NCBI GenBank assembly: GCA_015351705.1
Contig: JADIIM010000024.1
Span: forward strand, 62,001 to 126,000
Origin: Aeromicrobium sp.
GTDB taxonomy: Bacteria > Actinomycetota > Coriobacteriia > Anaerosomatales > Anaerosomataceae
Length of the DNA stretch: 64,000 nucleotides
Direction: 5' to 3'
Of this stretch, positions 61,035-64,000 are shown piece by piece. A program made the translations under genes and the position numbers. Under the pieces are notes generated by a model. The model was not told the DNA's origin and searched no databases. It saw only the letters and a program-made list of their open reading frames with translations. The first letter of the stretch is position 1. Every line of letters begins with the position of its first letter.

Positions 61035-62138
61035 GTGGCACGACGAACGATCGTGATCAAGGTTGGAAGCTCGACGGTGACCGGGCCTGACGGCCGGATC
61101 GACCGCGACTACCTCGAGGCGCTCGCCGACCAGGTGGTCCGTGTCCGTGAGCTGGACGACCGTGTCGTGGTGGTCTCGAGCGGCGCCATCGCCGCAGGGC
61201 TCGAGGCACTTGCGATGCCCCGGCGACCTGTCGACATCCCCACACTGCAGGCGACCGCCGCTGTGGGGCAGGTGCGCCTGGTCGACGCATACCGGCAGCT
61301 CCTGAACGCGCGTGGTGCGATGGTCGGACAGGTCCTCGTGACCAAGCACGACGTCGCCCACCGGCAGCAGTATGTGAACGCATGCCACACCCTCGAGCGC
61401 CTGCTCGATCTCGGCATCGTCCCGATCGTCAACGAGAACGACACCACCGCGGTCGAGGAGATCCGGTTCGGGGACAACGACAACCTCGCAGCACTCGTGG
61501 CGATGATGGTGCATGCTGACCTCGTGGTTCTGCTCACCGACATCGCGGGACTGTACTCGGCCGACCCACGGTGCAACGCCGACGCACGGCTCGTGGAACG
61601 GGTGGACGACCTCACCGAGGACCACTTCGCGAGCGCAGGTGGCCCGGGATCTGCCGTGGGCAGCGGAGGGATGGCTACCAAGCTCGAGGCCGCGCGTGCG
61701 CTCATGAAGGCGGGGATACCGCTGGTGATAGCCGACGGCCGACGCCCGGACGTGGTGGTCGACGCCGCCGCTGGACAGCCGGTGGGAACGCTCTTCGCGG
61801 GTGGTGCCGCCGCGGTCAAGGGCCGCAAACTCTGGCTTGCCTACGCGGGCCATCCGCGGGGGTCGATCGTCATTGACGCTGGCGCGAGGGATGCCCTATG
61901 TTTGCGTGGCAAGAGCCTGCTCCCGGCCGGTGTGATCGACGTGACCGGGAGCTTTGTCGTCGGTGACCCCGTCGCGCTGGTGGACGCCGAGGGACGCGAG
62001 CTGGGACGCGGGCTGGCGGGTATCTCGGCGGCGGACCTGAAGCGGGTGCGAGGGATGCGTTCTGCCGAGGTCGCCGACATGTTGCCCGGATGGAACGGGT
62101 CCGAGGTCGTCCATCGTGACCGCCTCGTCATCTTCTGA
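61035..62138 (+). CDS. proB: Glutamate 5-kinase
   Basis: ProB phosphorylates glutamate, the first step of proline synthesis. The 367-residue protein has an amino-acid kinase domain (about residues 1-255) with VIKVGSSTVTG, VVSSGAIAAGLEAL, VNENDTTAVEEIRFGDND and GSAVGSGGMATKLEAARAL. A C-terminal PUA domain follows (about 275-365), as in E. coli ProB. The GTG at 61035 is one base after the obgE stop. proA follows after 32 bases, so the enzymes for making glutamate semialdehyde are adjacent. Proline feedback control is expected from the family. Confidence 0.95.
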   Translation: MARRTIVIKVGSSTVTGPDGRIDRDYLEALADQVVRVRELDDRVVVVSSGAIAAGLEALAMPRRPVDIPTLQATAAVGQVRLVDAYRQLLNARGAMVGQVLVTKHDVAHRQQYVNACHTLERLLDLGIVPIVNENDTTAVEEIRFGDNDNLAALVAMMVHADLVVLLTDIAGLYSADPRCNADARLVERVDDLTEDHFASAGGPGSAVGSGGMATKLEAARALMKAGIPLVIADGRRPDVVVDAAAGQPVGTLFAGGAAAVKGRKLWLAYAGHPRGSIVIDAGARDALCLRGKSLLPAGVIDVTGSFVVGDPVALVDAEGRELGRGLAGISAADLKRVRGMRSAEVADMLPGWNGSEVVHRDRLVIF

Positions 62139-62170
62139 GGATCCGCTGTCAAGCGAAGGGACGTGAGCGA

Positions 62171-63424
62171 ATGTCGGAGGTCCGCGAACTCGCCGGGAGG
62201 GCGCGCCAGGCAGCGATGTCGTTGGCGGCCACATCCACCGACCAGCGCAATCGGGCACTGCTCGCCATGGCCCACGCGCTTGTCGCGCGCCAGGACGAGA
62301 TCCTCGCGGCCAACGCCAGCGACCTGGAAGCGGCCCGTGCCAAGAACACCCCCGCGTCGCTCCTCGACCGGCTCGAACTCAACCAGATGCGCATCAAGGC
62401 GATCTCCGAATCGCTCAAGAGCCTGTCGATCCTGCCCGACCCGATCGGCGAGGTCGTGAGCGGCACCCGCCTCGGCAACGGGATATGGCTCCAGCAGGTG
62501 CGTGTGCCGATGGGCGTGGTCGCGATGATCTATGAGGCGCGGCCCAACGTCACCGCTGACGCGGCCGGTCTGTGCATCAAGACGGGCAATGCCGTCATCC
62601 TGCGCGGGGGCTCGCTCGCGGTGGAGTCCAACCTTGCGATCACCCGCGCGCTCGCGAGCGCGGCGGTGGGTGCGGGGCTTCCCGAGGGTGCGATCCAGTC
62701 GGTCGCGTCGACGGACCGCGATGCGGCCGAGGAGATCATGGGGCTCCACGGCATGATCGACGTCCTGATCCCGCGTGGCGGTGCGGGGCTGATCCGCAGC
62801 GTCGTGGAGAACGCCAAGGTCCCGGTGATCGAGACCGGGGTGGGCAACTGCCACGTCTACGTGCACGAGAAGGCCGATCCGGCGATGGCCCGCCGCATCG
62901 TGGTCAACGCGAAGTGCCAGCGCCCCGGCGTGTGCAATGCGGCCGAGACGCTGCTCATCGACGAGTCCATCCACGAGGTCGTCCTCCCGCCGATCCTGCG
63001 GGAGCTGGAGAACGCGGGCGTGACCGTGTACGCGGACGATCGCACCCGGGCGCTCGGCGCCATCATGCGGGTCCAGCCCGCGACCGACGAGGACTGGGCG
63101 ACCGAGTACCTCGATCTGAAGATCGCCTGCAAGGTCGTGTCCGGACTGGACGAGGCGATCAGGCACATCAACACCTACGGTACGAAGCACAGCGAGGCGA
63201 TCGTCACCGAGGACTACTCGGCGGCGGTGCGCTTCTTGAACGAGGTGGACGCCGCGGCCGTGTACGTCAACGCGTCCACGCGCTTCACTGACGGCGGTGA
63301 GTTCGGCCTCGGCGCCGAGATCGGCATCTCCACACAGAAGTTGCACGCGCGTGGCCCGATGGGGCTTGCCGCGCTCACGACCACCAAGTACGTCGCGATG
63401 GGGAACGGTCAGATACGCGAGTGA
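62171..63424 (+). CDS. proA: Gamma-glutamyl phosphate reductase
   Basis: ProA reduces gamma-glutamyl phosphate to glutamate semialdehyde with NADPH. The 417-residue protein has PMGVVAMIYEARPNVTADAA, LRGGSLAVESNLAI, RGGAGLIRSVVENAKVPV, the catalytic cysteine region NAKCQRPGVCNAAETLLID, and FTDGGEFGLGAEIGISTQ near the end. The ATG at 62171 has AGGGACGTGAG upstream. It pairs with proB and its stop overlaps the nadD start. Length is typical. Confidence 0.95.
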   Translation: MSEVRELAGRARQAAMSLAATSTDQRNRALLAMAHALVARQDEILAANASDLEAARAKNTPASLLDRLELNQMRIKAISESLKSLSILPDPIGEVVSGTRLGNGIWLQQVRVPMGVVAMIYEARPNVTADAAGLCIKTGNAVILRGGSLAVESNLAITRALASAAVGAGLPEGAIQSVASTDRDAAEEIMGLHGMIDVLIPRGGAGLIRSVVENAKVPVIETGVGNCHVYVHEKADPAMARRIVVNAKCQRPGVCNAAETLLIDESIHEVVLPPILRELENAGVTVYADDRTRALGAIMRVQPATDEDWATEYLDLKIACKVVSGLDEAIRHINTYGTKHSEAIVTEDYSAAVRFLNEVDAAAVYVNASTRFTDGGEFGLGAEIGISTQKLHARGPMGLAALTTTKYVAMGNGQIRE

Positions 63425-64000
63425 GGAAACGACTCAGACTCGGCATCATGGGCGGGACGTTCGACCCGATCCACTACGGTCACCTCGTCACCGCCGATGA
63501 GGCGCTCGTCCAGTTCAATCTGGACCGGGTGTTGTTCATGCCCACCGGGGAACCGGCGCGCAAGACGCACCGCCAGGTGACGTCCGCCGAGCATCGGTAC
63601 CTGATGACGGTGATCGCTACGGCGAGCCATCCCGACTTCGCGGTGAGCCGCCTGGAGGTCGACCGCCCGGGCGTCACCTACACCGTCGACACGATGCTCG
63701 AGCTCAGGAGCATCCACGGTCCTGACGCGGAGCTGTTCTTCATCACGGGGGCCGATGCGGTGCTGGACATCCTTACATGGAAGGACTCGCATCGACTCGC
63801 CGATGTGTGCACGCTGATCGCTGCGACGCGCCCGGGCCACGACCTCGCCGAGTTCTCGCGTCACGCAGCGGAGGCGGGTCTGGCCGTGGAGGTCATGGAG
63901 GTCCCCGCACTGGCGATCTCATCCACCGACATCCGCGAGCGCATGGCGTCCCGGCGTCCGGTGCGCTATCTGCTGCCCGAGGCGGTCGCTACGTACGCCG
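63421..64000 (+). CDS. nadD: Nicotinate-nucleotide adenylyltransferase, 3' end outside window
   Basis: NadD adenylates nicotinate mononucleotide in NAD synthesis. About 193 codons are visible without a stop, so only the last few residues may lie outside. The N-terminal GIMGGTFDPIHYGHLVTADE has the nucleotidyltransferase G-x-F-x-P-x-H-x-x-H signature. TGEPARKTHRQVTSAEHRY, FFITGADAVLDILTWKD and the C-terminal ISSTDIRERMASRRPVRYLL are present. The GTG at 63421 overlaps the proA stop by three bases. This follows the common obg-proBA-nadD order in Gram-positive bacteria. Confidence 0.93.
   Translation, partial: MRKRLRLGIMGGTFDPIHYGHLVTADEALVQFNLDRVLFMPTGEPARKTHRQVTSAEHRYLMTVIATASHPDFAVSRLEVDRPGVTYTVDTMLELRSIHGPDAELFFITGADAVLDILTWKDSHRLADVCTLIAATRPGHDLAEFSRHAAEAGLAVEVMEVPALAISSTDIRERMASRRPVRYLLPEAVATYA

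Overview
The window is a high-GC, gene-dense bacterial chromosome segment with 58 protein-coding genes (two cut by the window edges) and one tRNA. Gene content and order point to an anaerobic or microaerobic actinobacterium, most likely of the Coriobacteriia or a close relative. The hints are a complete Rnf complex, a membrane-bound hydrogenase, an actinobacterial-type heme branch, a DUF2249 protein, and a cell-wall/ribosome cluster running mreBCD-mrdA-rodA-DUF697-radical SAM-DUF2344-rng-rplU-rpmA-obgE-proB-proA-nadD. This placement is inferred from gene content, because no rRNA is present. There are no insertion sequences, prophage genes or CRISPR arrays.

Layout. 1-4.9 kb: a partial lipid kinase facing left, then rnd-xseA-xseB-HIT-degV. 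5.4-12.7 kb: acetyl-CoA synthetase, then hemE-hemH and two tandem porphyrinogen oxidase genes. 12.7-17.5 kb: inositol monophosphatase family gene, single-chain transketolase, and an OmpR-type response regulator with its histidine kinase. 17.5-21.7 kb (minus strand): a hydrogenase operon of small subunit, large subunit, cytochrome b and maturation protease. 22.3-31.3 kb: DUF2249, a HAD hydrolase, a large FAD/Fe-S oxidoreductase preceded by two CsoR-like palindromes, a Crp/Fnr regulator, a cytochrome b5-like protein, an RlmD-type methyltransferase, a receiver-PilT fusion and OsmC. 31.3-36.4 kb: GT2, PIG-L deacetylase, a possible BshC-like protein, ferredoxin, PlsY, a lipid kinase and tRNA-Arg(CCG). 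36.4-41.2 kb: EF-G paralogue, cyclophilin lipoprotein, TPR protein, ndk. 41.4-47.3 kb: rnfCDGEAB plus a NusG-II domain protein and a Gx transporter. 47.3-64 kb: radC and the rod-shape/ribosome/proline/NAD cluster.

Main result. The hydrogenase large-subunit frame meets TGA exactly where the first cysteine of the C-terminal nickel-binding motif DPCxxCxxH should be. Reading through gives D-P-U-I-G-C-A-V-H followed by a 20-residue tail and a TAG that abuts the cytochrome b start codon. A stem-loop that fits the bacterial SECIS rules lies just downstream. The small subunit has four cysteines for its medial cluster, as in [NiFeSe] enzymes. The gene is therefore best read as a selenocysteine-containing [NiFeSe] hydrogenase, and an annotation that stops at the TGA would lose the C-terminal nickel ligands. 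With a membrane cytochrome b, Rnf and acetyl-CoA synthetase in the same segment, the picture is of H2- and ferredoxin-linked membrane energy metabolism.
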